Positions 25,938 through 36,845 of a stretch of DNA of 64,000 nt are shown here, one piece after another. The DNA comes from Methylovirgula sp. HY1 (GTDB lineage: Bacteria; Pseudomonadota; Alphaproteobacteria; Rhizobiales; Beijerinckiaceae). The stretch is from NCBI RefSeq assembly GCF_019343105.1, contig NZ_CP073764.1:868001-932000 (forward strand), in the 5' to 3' direction. The first letter of the stretch is position 1, and the number at the start of each line of letters is the position of its first letter. A program made the translations under genes and the position numbers. The notes beneath the pieces were generated by a model. That model had not been told where the DNA came from and ran no database searches. It was given only the letters and a program-made list of their open reading frames with translations.

Positions 25938-26747
25938 ATGTCCGAGATTCCACGACTTTCCAAGGAACGGATGAATGGCTGGGCGGCGGATCTCCTGGTC
26001 TGCCTGCGCTTTTGTACGCGCGTTCCGATTCCGGCTTTGTCCTTCGAGAAGTCCACACCGGAGATTTCGCTCGCCGCCTCCGCCTATATGGTGCCGATTG
26101 CCGGCGCGCTGATCGGGGCCGCGGCGGCTGTCATCCTCTGGTTGGCGACAAGGCTCGGCCTGCCCACCTCTTTGGCCGCGCTCGTCACGATGGCAGCGTT
26201 GGTTGCTCTGACCGGCGCATTGCATGAGGACGGACTCGCCGATTTTGCCGATGCTCTGGGCGGCGCCACGCAGGAGCAGCGCCTCGCCATCATGAAAGAC
26301 AGCCGGATCGGTACCTTCGGCGGCCTTGCTCTGGTGATCGCTTTCCTCGCCCGCGTCATGAGCCTGGCCGTGTTGACAGAGCAAAGCCTCGGCCTCGCCG
26401 TCACTGTGCTGATCGCCGCCGCGGCGAGCTCGCGCAGCTTCGCGCTTTTGCCGCTCTATCTGCTCGCGCCAGCCCGCACCGAGGGACTCGGTGCCGCGAC
26501 AACCGATCTCAATGAGCGCCTTCTCACGATCACCGGTATTACCACGCTGGTGATCGGCCTCCTGCCGCTCTTCGCCGGTGCGAGCCTCGCCCGCGTGCTG
26601 GGTGCGCTGGTGGTCAGCGCCGCCGCGACCTATGGGATGGTCGTGCTCACGCGGCGCCTCATCCAAGGCCAGACCGGGGACGTCGCCGGGGCCGTGCAGC
26701 AGGTCGCGGAGATTGCAACCTATCTCGTGTTCACGTCACGGCTCTAA
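25938..26747 (+). CDS. cobS: Adenosylcobinamide-GDP ribazoletransferase
   Basis: Integral membrane enzyme of the final cobalamin assembly step, joining adenosylcobinamide-GDP with alpha-ribazole. The 269-residue product has the CobS hallmarks: CLRFCTRVPIP near the start, the acidic metal-binding signature ALHEDGLADFADALGG (about 92-107) and KDSRIGTFGGLALVIAFLAR, plus five or more hydrophobic helices. The start is uncertain: ATG 25938 or ATG 25971, the latter with a good AAGGA site. It is isolated from other cobalamin genes, and no cobalamin riboswitch was recognised upstream. Confidence 0.9.
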   Translation: MSEIPRLSKERMNGWAADLLVCLRFCTRVPIPALSFEKSTPEISLAASAYMVPIAGALIGAAAAVILWLATRLGLPTSLAALVTMAALVALTGALHEDGLADFADALGGATQEQRLAIMKDSRIGTFGGLALVIAFLARVMSLAVLTEQSLGLAVTVLIAAAASSRSFALLPLYLLAPARTEGLGAATTDLNERLLTITGITTLVIGLLPLFAGASLARVLGALVVSAAATYGMVVLTRRLIQGQTGDVAGAVQQVAEIATYLVFTSRL

Positions 26748-26869
26748 GCGAGATACAGCTCCAGATTGTGAACATTGAGCATCATCACGCATCATAGATT
26801 GCACAAGCGCTCAGACTGGCCTAGCTTCCGCCGCAAGCATAGTGTCCAACCCAAAGAAGAAAGACGCGA

Positions 26870-28945
26870 ATGAGCGAACCGTCGAGACGTTCGTGGCGCC
26901 GCTCACACGTTGAAATGGCTCTCTCCGCTCTGGCGCTCATTACATTATTGCGAGACGATGCTTCGCCTGGTCGCCCATCCGAGGCAGGCAGGACACACAC
27001 ACCCGAAGGCAAAGCCGCGTTCTTTGCCCGATTCGGCAGGCGCGGGTCGCCGGCGGCGAAAGTCACTTATCGCGCCGATATAGACGGGCTTCGGGCTATC
27101 GCCGTCCTCGGCGTCATCCTCATGCATGCGGGCATCAGCGCCGTCAGCGGCGGCTTTCTCGGTGTCGACGTCTTCTTCGTGATCTCCGGCTATCTGGTGC
27201 ATCAGCAGATCGTTACCCGCCTAAAGTCGCAGACGTTCTCGCTTGTCGGCTTTTATGGGCGAAGGGTGCGGCGCACTTTTCCGGCGCTTTATCTCGTCGC
27301 GGCCGTGAGCTTGGTGGCCGGACTGGTCATCCTCATGCCCGGCGACCTTGACGCCCTGGCCCGCAGCGTGATCGCCGCCGCGCTGGGCGTCTCAAACATC
27401 TTGTTCGCCATTCATACCGGCTATTTCGATCATGATGCCATCACCAAGCCAATGCTGCATAGCTGGAGCCTCGGCGTCGAAGAGCAATTCTATCTCATCG
27501 CGCCGCTGATCCCTTTTGCGATTCGTAAGCTCTCCGACAGCACACGCGGCCTCATTCTCATCGGCTTGATCGTCGTCGATCTCATATTTTGCGTCATCGT
27601 CCAGAGTCTCATACCGGCGATCACCTTCTTCATGATGCCGCCGCGGCTGTGGGAGTTTCTGCTCGGCAGCCTGATCGCGGAGGGGTTTATCCCGACGATC
27701 AAATGGCGCTGGCTGGCTGAGCTTGTCGGCGCAGCAGCACTTGTCGCTTTGATCTTGTCGCTGCTGTGGGTCTCGCGCAACGCCGCGCATCCGGGTCTCA
27801 TTACCCTTATTCCCTGCGTTGCGACGGCGGCTCTGATTCAGATCGGCGGCACGCACAAAACCCTAGTCACCCGGCTGCTCGGCGCCGCGCCGTTCGCCCT
27901 TTGCGGTTTGATTTCCTATTCGCTTTATCTCTGGCACTGGCCGCTGATCGTGTTTGCCCGCTATGCCGATCTGACGCTCAGTCCAGCAATTCTCGCGATC
28001 GGCGCCGGACTGTTGCTGGTTCTGTCCGTGCTGTCTTGGAAATATATCGAGACACCGTTCCGCGATCCGACATCGCCAATGAAGCGGCACGCGGTGCCGA
28101 TCTTGATCGGCGGACTTCTGCTTCTCGCCGGTACATCGAGCATCGTCATCGCCGGCCGCGGCCTGCCCGAGCGCTTTTCACCGAAGGTCGCGGCGATCAC
28201 ATCCTATTATGACTACACCGACCGCCGCGATTTCCAGGAAGGTACGTGTTTCATTACGTCCAAATATGGTAGCGCGCGCTATTTCGACCGCAAGGACTGT
28301 CTGCACAAATCAACCAAGCTGCCGAACTACCTGCTGATCGGCGACAGCCATGCGGCGCATTTCTGGGCCGGCTTTTCCCGCGTCTTCAAAAACATCCATA
28401 TTCTGCAGGCGACCGCGTCCGGCTGCAAACCGGTGCTCGGAACGCATGGGCTACGCTATTGCACCGATCTCATGCATGAAGCTCTGGTCGATTACCTGCC
28501 GACGGCCAAACTCGACGGCGTCATTTTCTCCGCCGCCTGGAACAGTGCGGATGCGCAGCCGCTCAAAGCCACGCTCGCCTATGCGAAGCGCTTTGTCCCA
28601 CGCGTCATCATTCTCGGAAACATTCCGACGCATGACATCGCTTTGCCGGATCTCCTCGGCCGCAGCCTGGTCAAAAACCGGCCCGACCTCATCTTGAAAA
28701 ATCAATCGCCCTATCCGAGCCAAGTCGACCGCTTGTTCAAAACCGTGATCGACCCCGCCAATTATGTTTCGCTCGTCGATCTGCTCTGCCCGAAGAACCG
28801 TTGCATCGTCTATGCGGCCCCCGATGTACCGATGCAATTCGACACGAGCCATCTGACGACGGATGGGTCGATCCTGGTCGCGAAGAAGCTGGCAACCCTC
28901 CCCTTGTTCGCGCCGCTCGTCGAAAGCCACGACCATCACAGATAA
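26870..28945 (+). CDS. OafA/YrhL-like acyltransferase with SGNH domain
   Basis: Integral membrane O-acyltransferase that likely acetylates surface polysaccharide. The 691-residue protein has an Acyltransferase 3 domain (about 66-400: YRADIDGLRAIAV, VDVFFVISGYLV, the R-x10-H site region and SWSLGVEEQFYL) with about ten helices, fused to a periplasmic SGNH hydrolase domain (about 440-685) with GDSHA (about 491) carrying the catalytic Ser and DTSHLT (about 657) carrying the Asp/His pair. The first 65 residues are an unusual extension containing a short hydrophobic run; a later true start cannot be excluded. No polysaccharide genes lie next to it. Confidence 0.88.
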   Translation: MSEPSRRSWRRSHVEMALSALALITLLRDDASPGRPSEAGRTHTPEGKAAFFARFGRRGSPAAKVTYRADIDGLRAIAVLGVILMHAGISAVSGGFLGVDVFFVISGYLVHQQIVTRLKSQTFSLVGFYGRRVRRTFPALYLVAAVSLVAGLVILMPGDLDALARSVIAAALGVSNILFAIHTGYFDHDAITKPMLHSWSLGVEEQFYLIAPLIPFAIRKLSDSTRGLILIGLIVVDLIFCVIVQSLIPAITFFMMPPRLWEFLLGSLIAEGFIPTIKWRWLAELVGAAALVALILSLLWVSRNAAHPGLITLIPCVATAALIQIGGTHKTLVTRLLGAAPFALCGLISYSLYLWHWPLIVFARYADLTLSPAILAIGAGLLLVLSVLSWKYIETPFRDPTSPMKRHAVPILIGGLLLLAGTSSIVIAGRGLPERFSPKVAAITSYYDYTDRRDFQEGTCFITSKYGSARYFDRKDCLHKSTKLPNYLLIGDSHAAHFWAGFSRVFKNIHILQATASGCKPVLGTHGLRYCTDLMHEALVDYLPTAKLDGVIFSAAWNSADAQPLKATLAYAKRFVPRVIILGNIPTHDIALPDLLGRSLVKNRPDLILKNQSPYPSQVDRLFKTVIDPANYVSLVDLLCPKNRCIVYAAPDVPMQFDTSHLTTDGSILVAKKLATLPLFAPLVESHDHHR

Positions 28946-28967
28946 GGGAGTGGCGTTCCAATGCAAA

Positions 28968-28993
28968 CGGCGGGTCCCGTGAGGAACCCGCCG
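28968..28993. terminator. Hairpin terminator between convergent oafA-like and nlpD genes
   Basis: CGGCGGGT pairs with ACCCGCCG (28968-28975 and 28986-28993). It sits between two converging genes and could stop transcription from both sides. The T-tract is weak. Confidence 0.55.
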
Positions 28994-29073
28994 CCTATGC
29001 CGCCCTTTCGCCGTGTCTCGCGAAAGAAAGGGCGTATTCTCCGACCTCTTGAATGAAAGCGCTTTCGAACGCT

Positions 29074-30429
29074 TTATAAGCCAGCGAGATATTGTGTCGG
29101 ATCGACCGGCTTCGAACCTTTGCGCAATTCGAAATGCAGCTGCGGCGTGGCGACATTGCCGCTTTGGCCGGATTTGGCGATCACCTGGCCGCGCTTGACC
29201 GCCTCGCCACGCGTCACATCGATCGTGGAATTATTCGCATAGGCCGTGATGAAGCCGTTAGGATGGCGGATCAGGATGAGATTGCCATAGCCTTTGAGCT
29301 GATTGCCGGCGTAGGCGACGACTCCCGCCTCGGCCGCATGCACGGATGTGCCTTCGGGCAAGGCGATGTTGATGCCATCGTTGCGACCGATCGTGAAGCC
29401 GCGGATGATCCGCCCATGGGCCGGCCACCGAAATTCCGGCACGGCCGCCGCCACCACGGATTTGCCAGTGCTGACATCATGAAGCGACGCGGTCGGCATC
29501 GGATCGACCACGGGCTTTTGCGTCACGACCGATTGATGCTCGGGCGCGAGAGACGCAACTTTTTCATGCGCATGCGTCTCGGCCCGTGCATGAGCTTCAG
29601 CACGTGCATGAACCTCGGCAACGCGCTCGGCCGCCGCATGTTCTTCTTTCGCGACCTTGCGCTCGGCCCGTTCTTTCCGCGCCGCGTGGTCTTCTTTCGC
29701 CAGTTTTCGCTCGGCATACTTGTCATGCCGCTCGAGCTTGGCCAATCTCTCGTGCTTTTCCTCGGCGCGCTTATGGCCGATTTCGGCCCGCGCGGATGGC
29801 GTGTGCCGACGATCTGCTGGCTGCGCCCCCTTGACGAATTTCAACCGTGCGGCTGCCGCGCGTTGCCCGCCGACATGCACGCCGCTCGAAGCCGCGAGCG
29901 CGGCGTTGTAGACGGGAATGACGAGGCGCGTGCCCGGCCGCACCTGCGCCGCCGAGCGGAACCCGTTGGTGCGCAGCAATGCTTCTTCGGGAATGCCGTA
30001 GCGTTTCGCAATGATGTCAGCGGATTCGCCAGATGCCACCACGACCGGCATACCCCCTTCGGCGCTCCATCCGGCGACGACCGCGCCCGACCGACCGATA
30101 GACCCCGTCGTCGCGGGGTATCCATAAGATTGCGCTGAAGCGAGGCGCGGATTGGGATAGCTCGGCGCGGTATAGGCAGCGACAGGACCGGGTGCCGACG
30201 CGCCCACTGGCGGCAAGGCACGCGATTGCACCGGCTGCCGCCGACCCGGTTGCGCATAGCTGCCGGTGGGCGCGGGACCGTTATTGCGCGATGCCGTTTG
30301 AAAGGGATTGCTGAATGGATCAGCTAAACGTTCCGAGTCCGCGCAGCCTGCCAGCGTTCCCGCAAGACAAGCCGCCAACGCGAGACGTACAGCCGGATGC
30401 GACCCGATATCCGACGCAATTCTTCCCAT
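29074..30429 (-). CDS. nlpD: NlpD/DipM-like LysM and degenerate LytM lipoprotein
   Basis: Envelope protein controlling septal peptidoglycan hydrolysis. The 451-residue product has a lipoprotein signal with lipobox LAGC (Cys about 29), a Pro/Ser-rich linker, one LysM glycan-binding domain (about 128-174), a long Lys/Glu/Arg/His-rich helical stretch (about 206-290) and a C-terminal M23/LytM domain (about 335-448). In the LytM domain the first zinc ligands are replaced (GRNDGINIALPEG) and the last motif is QLHFE, so it is probably an amidase activator rather than an active endopeptidase. ATG 30429 is used; the ORF could start four codons earlier at a GTG. Last gene of the tatABC-serS-surE-pcm string. 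Confidence 0.9.
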   Translation of the reverse strand: MGRIASDIGSHPAVRLALAACLAGTLAGCADSERLADPFSNPFQTASRNNGPAPTGSYAQPGRRQPVQSRALPPVGASAPGPVAAYTAPSYPNPRLASAQSYGYPATTGSIGRSGAVVAGWSAEGGMPVVVASGESADIIAKRYGIPEEALLRTNGFRSAAQVRPGTRLVIPVYNAALAASSGVHVGGQRAAAARLKFVKGAQPADRRHTPSARAEIGHKRAEEKHERLAKLERHDKYAERKLAKEDHAARKERAERKVAKEEHAAAERVAEVHARAEAHARAETHAHEKVASLAPEHQSVVTQKPVVDPMPTASLHDVSTGKSVVAAAVPEFRWPAHGRIIRGFTIGRNDGINIALPEGTSVHAAEAGVVAYAGNQLKGYGNLILIRHPNGFITAYANNSTIDVTRGEAVKRGQVIAKSGQSGNVATPQLHFELRKGSKPVDPTQYLAGL

Positions 30430-30564
30430 GACGCAACCCACACCCGAAACTTGATGGGATCATTAAGTGGCAAGTGAGTTAAGGGAGCGTTTAAAGTGAA
30501 CGCTTGTTCATGAAAATCGGCAGAGTTTTATGATTAACGCTGCGCGCATTGCTGCCGACAGAGC

Positions 30565-31287
30565 TCACAGGATGCGCGCTAGACCAGGCATGATGGCCTG
30601 CAACCTGCAGCTTCCGCGTAATCGTTCGGTTAAGCTTCCATCGCTCGCGACAGACATCTCGGCCAGGATCTGGCGCCAGGGCGCATCCGGATCGGGACGC
30701 GCCGTCACGATCTTGCCGTCCGCGGCAAGCACATCGGTGAGCCGCGGCGGCACCGCATCGAGACGACCATGAACCAGTATGCGATCGAAGCTGCCAACAT
30801 CGCGCGGCACCGAAAGCCCGTCGCCGAAGACGACCGCCACATTGGTAACGCCGAGCTTTTCGAGACGCAGTCGCGCGGCAATCGCGAGCGATTGAAACCG
30901 CTCGATCGACAAAACCTCGCGCGCAAGTTCGGCGAGAATCGCGGTCGCATAGCCGCTGCCCGTGCCGATTTCCAGCACGCGATGCTGCGGCGCCGGCGCC
31001 AAAGCTTCGATCATCCGAGCGATCAGCCAAGGCTCGGACAGAGTCTGGCCACAGCCGATCGGCAAGGACAGGTCACGCCGCGCGAGATCGACATAGCGAT
31101 GCGGCACGAATGTTTCGCGCGGCACTTTTTCGAGCGCCCGCAGCAACACGAGATCGCGAATGCCGCGTGCCCGCAGGCCAAGGACAAAGGCGGCCTTCGC
31201 CTCCGCGGCTTCCTCTTTATCCACCGTAGCCGATCTCTGCGCCGTCAGCGCAAGTTTGTGGGTTTCGGACCGTTGCAACATCGTCAT
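30565..31287 (-). CDS. pcm: Protein-L-isoaspartate O-methyltransferase
   Basis: SAM-dependent repair enzyme that methylates isoaspartyl residues in damaged proteins. The 240-residue product has VPRETFVPHRYVDLARRDLS, the Pcm-typical GCGQTLSEPWLIARM, SAM motif I VLEIGTGSGYATAIL (about 105-119) and the later LDAVPPRLTDVLAADGKIV. It sits between surE and nlpD, the order also known from surE-pcm-nlpD in enterobacteria. The gap to surE is 229 bases with no recognised content. Confidence 0.92.
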   Translation of the reverse strand: MTMLQRSETHKLALTAQRSATVDKEEAAEAKAAFVLGLRARGIRDLVLLRALEKVPRETFVPHRYVDLARRDLSLPIGCGQTLSEPWLIARMIEALAPAPQHRVLEIGTGSGYATAILAELAREVLSIERFQSLAIAARLRLEKLGVTNVAVVFGDGLSVPRDVGSFDRILVHGRLDAVPPRLTDVLAADGKIVTARPDPDAPWRQILAEMSVASDGSLTERLRGSCRLQAIMPGLARIL

Positions 31288-31516
31288 GAGCCCACAAACG
31301 AGCCGCCAGCGCGCACGGACTTACAAGGCGCCGGAGCCCCGATCGAAAGGATCAGGTGGCACAAACCCGCGCGCTGTCTTGGTGCAGGATCGCCGCTGCC
31401 GTTTCAACCTTCGAACAGGGTAAATAATTTATGCGATTCGAGCCATCGCAATTGCACCGAAATGAACCATCGTCCAGCCTTGCCTCCGCGTCAGGCAAAA
31501 TCCAAAGCCATGCTGC

Positions 31517-32278
31517 TCAATTGAAGAGCTTGGCATAGCGCGCCAGTGCGGGCTCATAGGTCAGATCGAGCTTCAATGGCGTCACGGATATGCGCTTATG
31601 GCGCAATGCAGCGAGATCGGTGCCCAGCGCCGGCTCCGAGGTTTCCCGGTCGAAGGCGATCCAATAATAGGGATTGCCGCGTCCATCCATCCGCGGATCG
31701 ATCCGGATCACCTGCATGTCGCGGCGGCCTTGAACGGTGACATCGACGCCAGCGACCAGATCGGCGGAACACGCTGGAAAATTGACGTTGATGAGGCTAT
31801 TGCGCTCAATCCCTTCGGCAAGCAGGGCCTTGACGAGATCTGGACCATGCGCGGCGGCGCAATCCCAATGGATCGCTTCCGGCCCTTCCGGCCCATAGCA
31901 CTGCGACAACGCGATGGAGGGAATGCCGAGCATCGTGCCCTCCATGGCCCCGGCCACCGTGCCGGAATAGGTGATGTCGTCGGCAACATTCTGGCCGCGA
32001 TTGACGCCGGAGAGGACGAGATCGGGCTTCGCGCCTTGCAGGATCGAGCGCACGCCCATGATGATGCAATCGGTCGGCGTACCCTTCACGGCAAAGCGCC
32101 GCTCCGAAATCTTGCGCAGCCGCAAAGGATCGTTCAGCGAGAGCGAATGAGCGACGCCCGACTGATCATATTCCGGCGCGACGACGACGATATCGTCGGA
32201 AAGCGATTGCGCGATCCGCTCCAGAATTTCGAGGCCCGGCGCGTGAATGCCATCGTCATTGGTGACCAGAATGCGCAA
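31517..32278 (-). CDS. surE: 5'-nucleotidase SurE
   Basis: Metal-dependent survival protein E, a broad nucleoside-monophosphate and exopolyphosphate phosphatase. The 253-residue product opens with the metal-binding [19 protein letters not shown] (DD at about 8-9), followed by [20 protein letters not shown] and [20 protein letters not shown]. The start codon is TTG at 32278, only two bases after the serS stop, so it is likely translationally coupled to serS. Length is normal for the family. Confidence 0.95.
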   Translation of the reverse strand: MRILVTNDDGIHAPGLEILERIAQSLSDDIVVVAPEYDQSGVAHSLSLNDPLRLRKISERRFAVKGTPTDCIIMGVRSILQGAKPDLVLSGVNRGQNVADDITYSGTVAGAMEGTMLGIPSIALSQCYGPEGPEAIHWDCAAAHGPDLVKALLAEGIERNSLINVNFPACSADLVAGVDVTVQGRRDMQVIRIDPRMDGRGNPYYWIAFDRETSEPALGTDLAALRHKRISVTPLKLDLTYEPALARYAKLFN

Positions 32279-32280
32279 TG

Positions 32281-33849
<1,569 letters not shown>

Positions 33850-33920
33850 TCAGTGCATCGAAAGAGGGGTGGCGATGGGGCGGTCCGGCGGAGATCCTAT
33901 TCCGTGTAGGGGCGCGAGGA

Positions 33921-34718
33921 TCAGCTCTCCTCGTCGGCTGCCGCCGCTTGAGCGCGCCGTTTTTCGATCATCTCCACCGAAAGGATCGACAGCTCGTAGA
34001 GGAGCAGCCCCGGAACGGCAAGCGCCAACATGGAGAAAATGTCCGGCGGTGTGAGCAAGGCGGCGCCGACGAAGACAAGCACGGCGGCATAGCGCCGCTG
34101 CCGGCGCAGAAAATCGGCGCTGACGATGCCGACCCGACCGAGCAAGGTGAGAATCACCGGCAATTGGAAGAAAATGCCGAAGGCGAAGATCAATGTCATG
34201 ACGAGCGACAGATATTCGCTGACCCGCGGCAGAAGCTCGATCTGCGCCCGGCCCGGTTCCTTCGCCTGCTGCATGCCGATGAAGAAACCCAAAAGATTCG
34301 GCATCACGACGAAATAGACGAGCAGACCGCCGAGGATGAAAAACAGCGGAGTGGCGAAAAGATAGGGCGCGAAGGCGTTGCGCTCCTTCTTGTAGAGGCC
34401 CGGCGCAACGAAGGCGTAAAGCTGCGCGAAGATTACCGGACAGGCGAGAAAGCCGGCGGCGAAGATCGCGACCTGAATCTGGGTGAAGAAATATTCCTGC
34501 GGCGCCGTATAGATGAGGCGCGCGTCGGGACCCGCCACATGCTCGTAGGGCAGCAGCAGAATATTGTAGATGTCCTTCGCGAAGAAGAAGCAGATGAAGA
34601 ACATCACGATGAAGGCGAGCAGCGCCTTGATGAGCCGCGCCCTCAGTTCGATCAAATGCTCCATCAGAGGCGCTCGCGTCGCCTCTATATCCGCATCGGT
34701 CATTCCGGCGTCCGTCAT
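33921..34718 (-). CDS. tatC: Sec-independent protein translocase subunit TatC
   Basis: Six-helix receptor of the twin-arginine translocase that binds folded precursor proteins. The 265-residue product has the N-terminal PLMEHLIELRARLIKALLAF (the conserved HLxELRxR, about 18-25), a FVAPGLYKKERNAFAP loop (conserved F-APGL--EER), and helices through about residue 245. A charged Ala/Glu tail follows. Co-oriented with tatB and tatA, gap of 42 bases to tatB. Confidence 0.96.
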   Translation of the reverse strand: MTDAGMTDADIEATRAPLMEHLIELRARLIKALLAFIVMFFICFFFAKDIYNILLLPYEHVAGPDARLIYTAPQEYFFTQIQVAIFAAGFLACPVIFAQLYAFVAPGLYKKERNAFAPYLFATPLFFILGGLLVYFVVMPNLLGFFIGMQQAKEPGRAQIELLPRVSEYLSLVMTLIFAFGIFFQLPVILTLLGRVGIVSADFLRRQRRYAAVLVFVGAALLTPPDIFSMLALAVPGLLLYELSILSVEMIEKRRAQAAAADEES

Positions 34719-34760
34719 TGAGAAAGTAGCGCCGATGGCGCCGAGAAAGTCAGGATGAGA

Positions 34761-35279
34761 TCACGCCCGTTTGTGAAGCGGTTCGGGGACCAGCCCGGAC
34801 TCGGACGGCGGCTCTTCCGGCATGGATAGGGGGGAATTAACGGCAAGCGGCTCTGCAAACGGCTCGACCGGCAAAATGCGGTGCTCAACGATCTCGATCG
34901 CTGCCTCGGGATTGTCGTGCAAGGCCTCGACGAGCGGTTCGGAATGGCCCTCGAAACTCGTCGCGGCGGACACCGCCGACGTGCTCTCCGAAGTCTCTTC
35001 CATCGTCTTGGTCAGTTCGGCCCGGATACCGGCGAGCGGGTCCATCCCCGCATCGAGCTTCGCCGCCTCCGAGATCTTGGCTGCTTCCAGCTTGATCTCT
35101 TCGAGATCGGCTTCGCGAACCGCGTCCATGAACTGAGATTGGAATTCGACGCCGAGGCGGCGAATCTTGGCAATGGCCTGACCGACCTGCCGCATCACGC
35201 GCGGCAATTCCTTTGGTCCGATGAAGACCAGCGCCACAATTCCGATAATGACCAGTTTGGCGGCGTCGAATTCAAACAT
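34761..35279 (-). CDS. tatB: Sec-independent protein translocase subunit TatB
   Basis: Single-helix subunit that forms the receptor complex with TatC. The 172-residue product begins MFEFDAAKLVIIGIVALVFI with the conserved Glu3-type residue and the GPKELPRVMRQVGQAI hinge and amphipathic helix (about 22-60). A long acidic, low-complexity C-terminal tail follows. It lies 49 bases downstream of tatA and upstream of tatC. Confidence 0.94.
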   Translation of the reverse strand: MFEFDAAKLVIIGIVALVFIGPKELPRVMRQVGQAIAKIRRLGVEFQSQFMDAVREADLEEIKLEAAKISEAAKLDAGMDPLAGIRAELTKTMEETSESTSAVSAATSFEGHSEPLVEALHDNPEAAIEIVEHRILPVEPFAEPLAVNSPLSMPEEPPSESGLVPEPLHKRA

Positions 35280-35328
35280 GGATGGGTCGCAGAGCCTTCA
35301 AAAATGCCGTTGGCGGAAACGCTACTGT

Positions 35329-35571
35329 TCAGCCGGCCTTCTGCTGCTCAGAAACCTTGACGCCCTCCGCCGCCTTCTGATGCTCGATAGCGCGCGGCGG
35401 AGCTTCAGCCTCCGCTACAGGCTTCGGCTCCTCGTCGGACAAACCCTTCTTGAAGGATTTGATCCCCTTGGCGACGTCACCCATGATGTCCGAGATCTTG
35501 CCCTTGCCGCCGAAGAGAAGCAGCACGACGCCGCCGACGATGAGCCAATGCCAGATCGAGAGACCGCCCAT
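35329..35571 (-). CDS. tatA: Sec-independent protein translocase subunit TatA
   Basis: Pore-forming subunit of the twin-arginine translocase. The 80-residue product has one N-terminal helix ([20 protein letters not shown]), the [20 protein letters not shown] amphipathic helix and a Pro/Glu-rich tail. It is the first gene of the tatABC-serS-surE-pcm-nlpD string here. In relatives it follows scpB; in this genome its upstream neighbour is an unrelated divergent fmdB. Confidence 0.95.
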   Translation of the reverse strand: MGGLSIWHWLIVGGVVLLLFGGKGKISDIMGDVAKGIKSFKKGLSDEEPKPVAEAEAPPRAIEHQKAAEGVKVSEQQKAG

Positions 35572-36024
35572 GGCGAAACTCCTTTCGCGAAATGTGCCAA
35601 GAACCTATGCCTGCCAACGCATGAACACAAGGATTGCGGCATAATTCTTAGGTCGCGGTCTCAAAGCCCCGGCGGCGCCCTATTGGCGACCGCCACGGGC
35701 ACCCATCGAAATTCATCCGAGCAGCAGCTATCGCGACGCCGGAGGCCCAAAACTTGCTTTTCTGCCCGTGCGGTTCCCGGCCCTTGCTCCGCCTGAACTT
35801 CCAACAGCATTCGCGCGGAAGTTCTGGCCCTCGGGGCATAAGGTCGCGGCCGTGCGCATGCCTGGAGAAGCGAAGCCGTTTCTCCTGGGACATGTTCCAA
35901 CGAGGCATCGGGTAGCCGATGCTCAATAAGTGCTGGAGAGCCGATTTGAGGGCGACCGCAATGCTGCGGTGGACCAACGGCGCGAAAGCTGGACCCATTT
36001 CTGGACGAGCCCGGACCAAGACCC
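35572..36024. other. Divergent gap between tatA and fmdB with one hairpin
   Basis: These 453 bases hold promoters for tatA and fmdB presumably, but no clear -35/-10 pair was fixed. A hairpin is visible at 35905-35922 (GCATCGG, loop gtag, CCGATGC) next to a gggacatgttcc string resembling the dispersed gcatgtcc repeats. This is the breakpoint side of the otherwise conserved scpB-tatA junction. Confidence 0.45.
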
Positions 36025-36258
36025 ATGCCGCTCTATGCTTTCCATTGCAACGACTGCAACAAGGAATTCGAGACCCTGGTGCGTTCCTCCGATGTGCCTG
36101 CCTGCCCCGCCTGCAACAGCGAGAATCTCGCACAGCAGGTGGCGAAGATCTGTGTCGACATCAAATATCCCGCCATTGCCAAATCCTGGCGCCAGCGCGC
36201 CGGCGTCGAAGGCCATTTGTGCAATGTCGACAAGAAAGAGCTTCAGGGAAAACCCTGA
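36025..36258 (+). CDS. FmdB-family zinc ribbon protein
   Basis: Small putative regulatory protein, 77 residues, starting MPLYAFHCNDCNKEFETLV with two CxxC-type pairs (CNDC at 8-11 and CPAC at 27-30), which form a zinc ribbon. FmdB-type proteins are widespread and mostly of unknown role, first linked to formamide/amide metabolism. The C-terminal part carries one additional Cys. It stands alone and is followed by a dispersed-repeat fragment near 36400. Confidence 0.85.
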   Translation: MPLYAFHCNDCNKEFETLVRSSDVPACPACNSENLAQQVAKICVDIKYPAIAKSWRQRAGVEGHLCNVDKKELQGKP

Positions 36259-36438
36259 AGCCGCTTTTGCGAGCCGGCCCGCATTTTCCCACGCGTCACG
36301 CTCAAGCTCCCGCTCTGCTTTCTATTCGCCCCGCGCCTCGGTTTCCGATCGCTCCAAATAATGTCACATTGGCGCGTCACGCTTTTGCGTAGCATAGACG
36401 CGTTCTAGAGCGTTTTCGCCGGGACTGGAGCGCCACGC

Positions 36439-36843
36439 ATGGCTGCGGTGGGATTGGCGAATATAAGAAGTGCCTTCGGCCCCAAGGAGACGGCCGACCG
36501 GCTCGAGGCGGCGATCAAGGCCAAGGGCCTGACCGTTTTCGCCCGGATCGATCATGCGGCCGGCGCCGCCGCGGTTGACTTGCCCTTGCGCCCGACCGAA
36601 CTGCTGATTTTTGGAAATGCGAAGGGCGGCACGCCGCTGATGCAAGCGTGCCAGACGATCGGTATAGATCTGCCCCTGAAAGCTCTGGTTTGGCAGGACG
36701 CCGATGGAAAGACCTGGCTGTCCTACGATGATCCGGCCTGGCTTGCGCAGCGGCACGGAATCGGTGATGCGGGAGCTGCAACGCTCGCGACGCTTACGAA
36801 CCTGCTTGCGGCTTTATCGAAAACCGCGACGAATACGCCCTGA
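36439..36843 (+). CDS. DUF302 family protein
   Basis: A 134-residue soluble protein of the DUF302 fold. Typical features are the GPKETADRLEAAIKAKGLTV opening, FARIDHAAGA, RPTELLIFGNAKGGTPLMQA and QTIGIDLPLKALVWQDADGK. The family has a barrel-like fold of unknown biochemical role, sometimes in copper or sulfur contexts. The ATG at 36439 has GGAG eight bases upstream. Convergent with the ATP12 gene, two bases between the stops. Confidence 0.88.
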   Translation: MAAVGLANIRSAFGPKETADRLEAAIKAKGLTVFARIDHAAGAAAVDLPLRPTELLIFGNAKGGTPLMQACQTIGIDLPLKALVWQDADGKTWLSYDDPAWLAQRHGIGDAGAATLATLTNLLAALSKTATNTP

Positions 36844-36845
36844 CG

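Noticed and set aside
35661-36026. Minus-strand open frame of about 120 codons between tatA and fmdB
   Set aside because: Arg/Pro/Ser-rich translation, no ribosome binding site and overlapping alternative frames of the same kind suggest non-coding GC-rich sequence.
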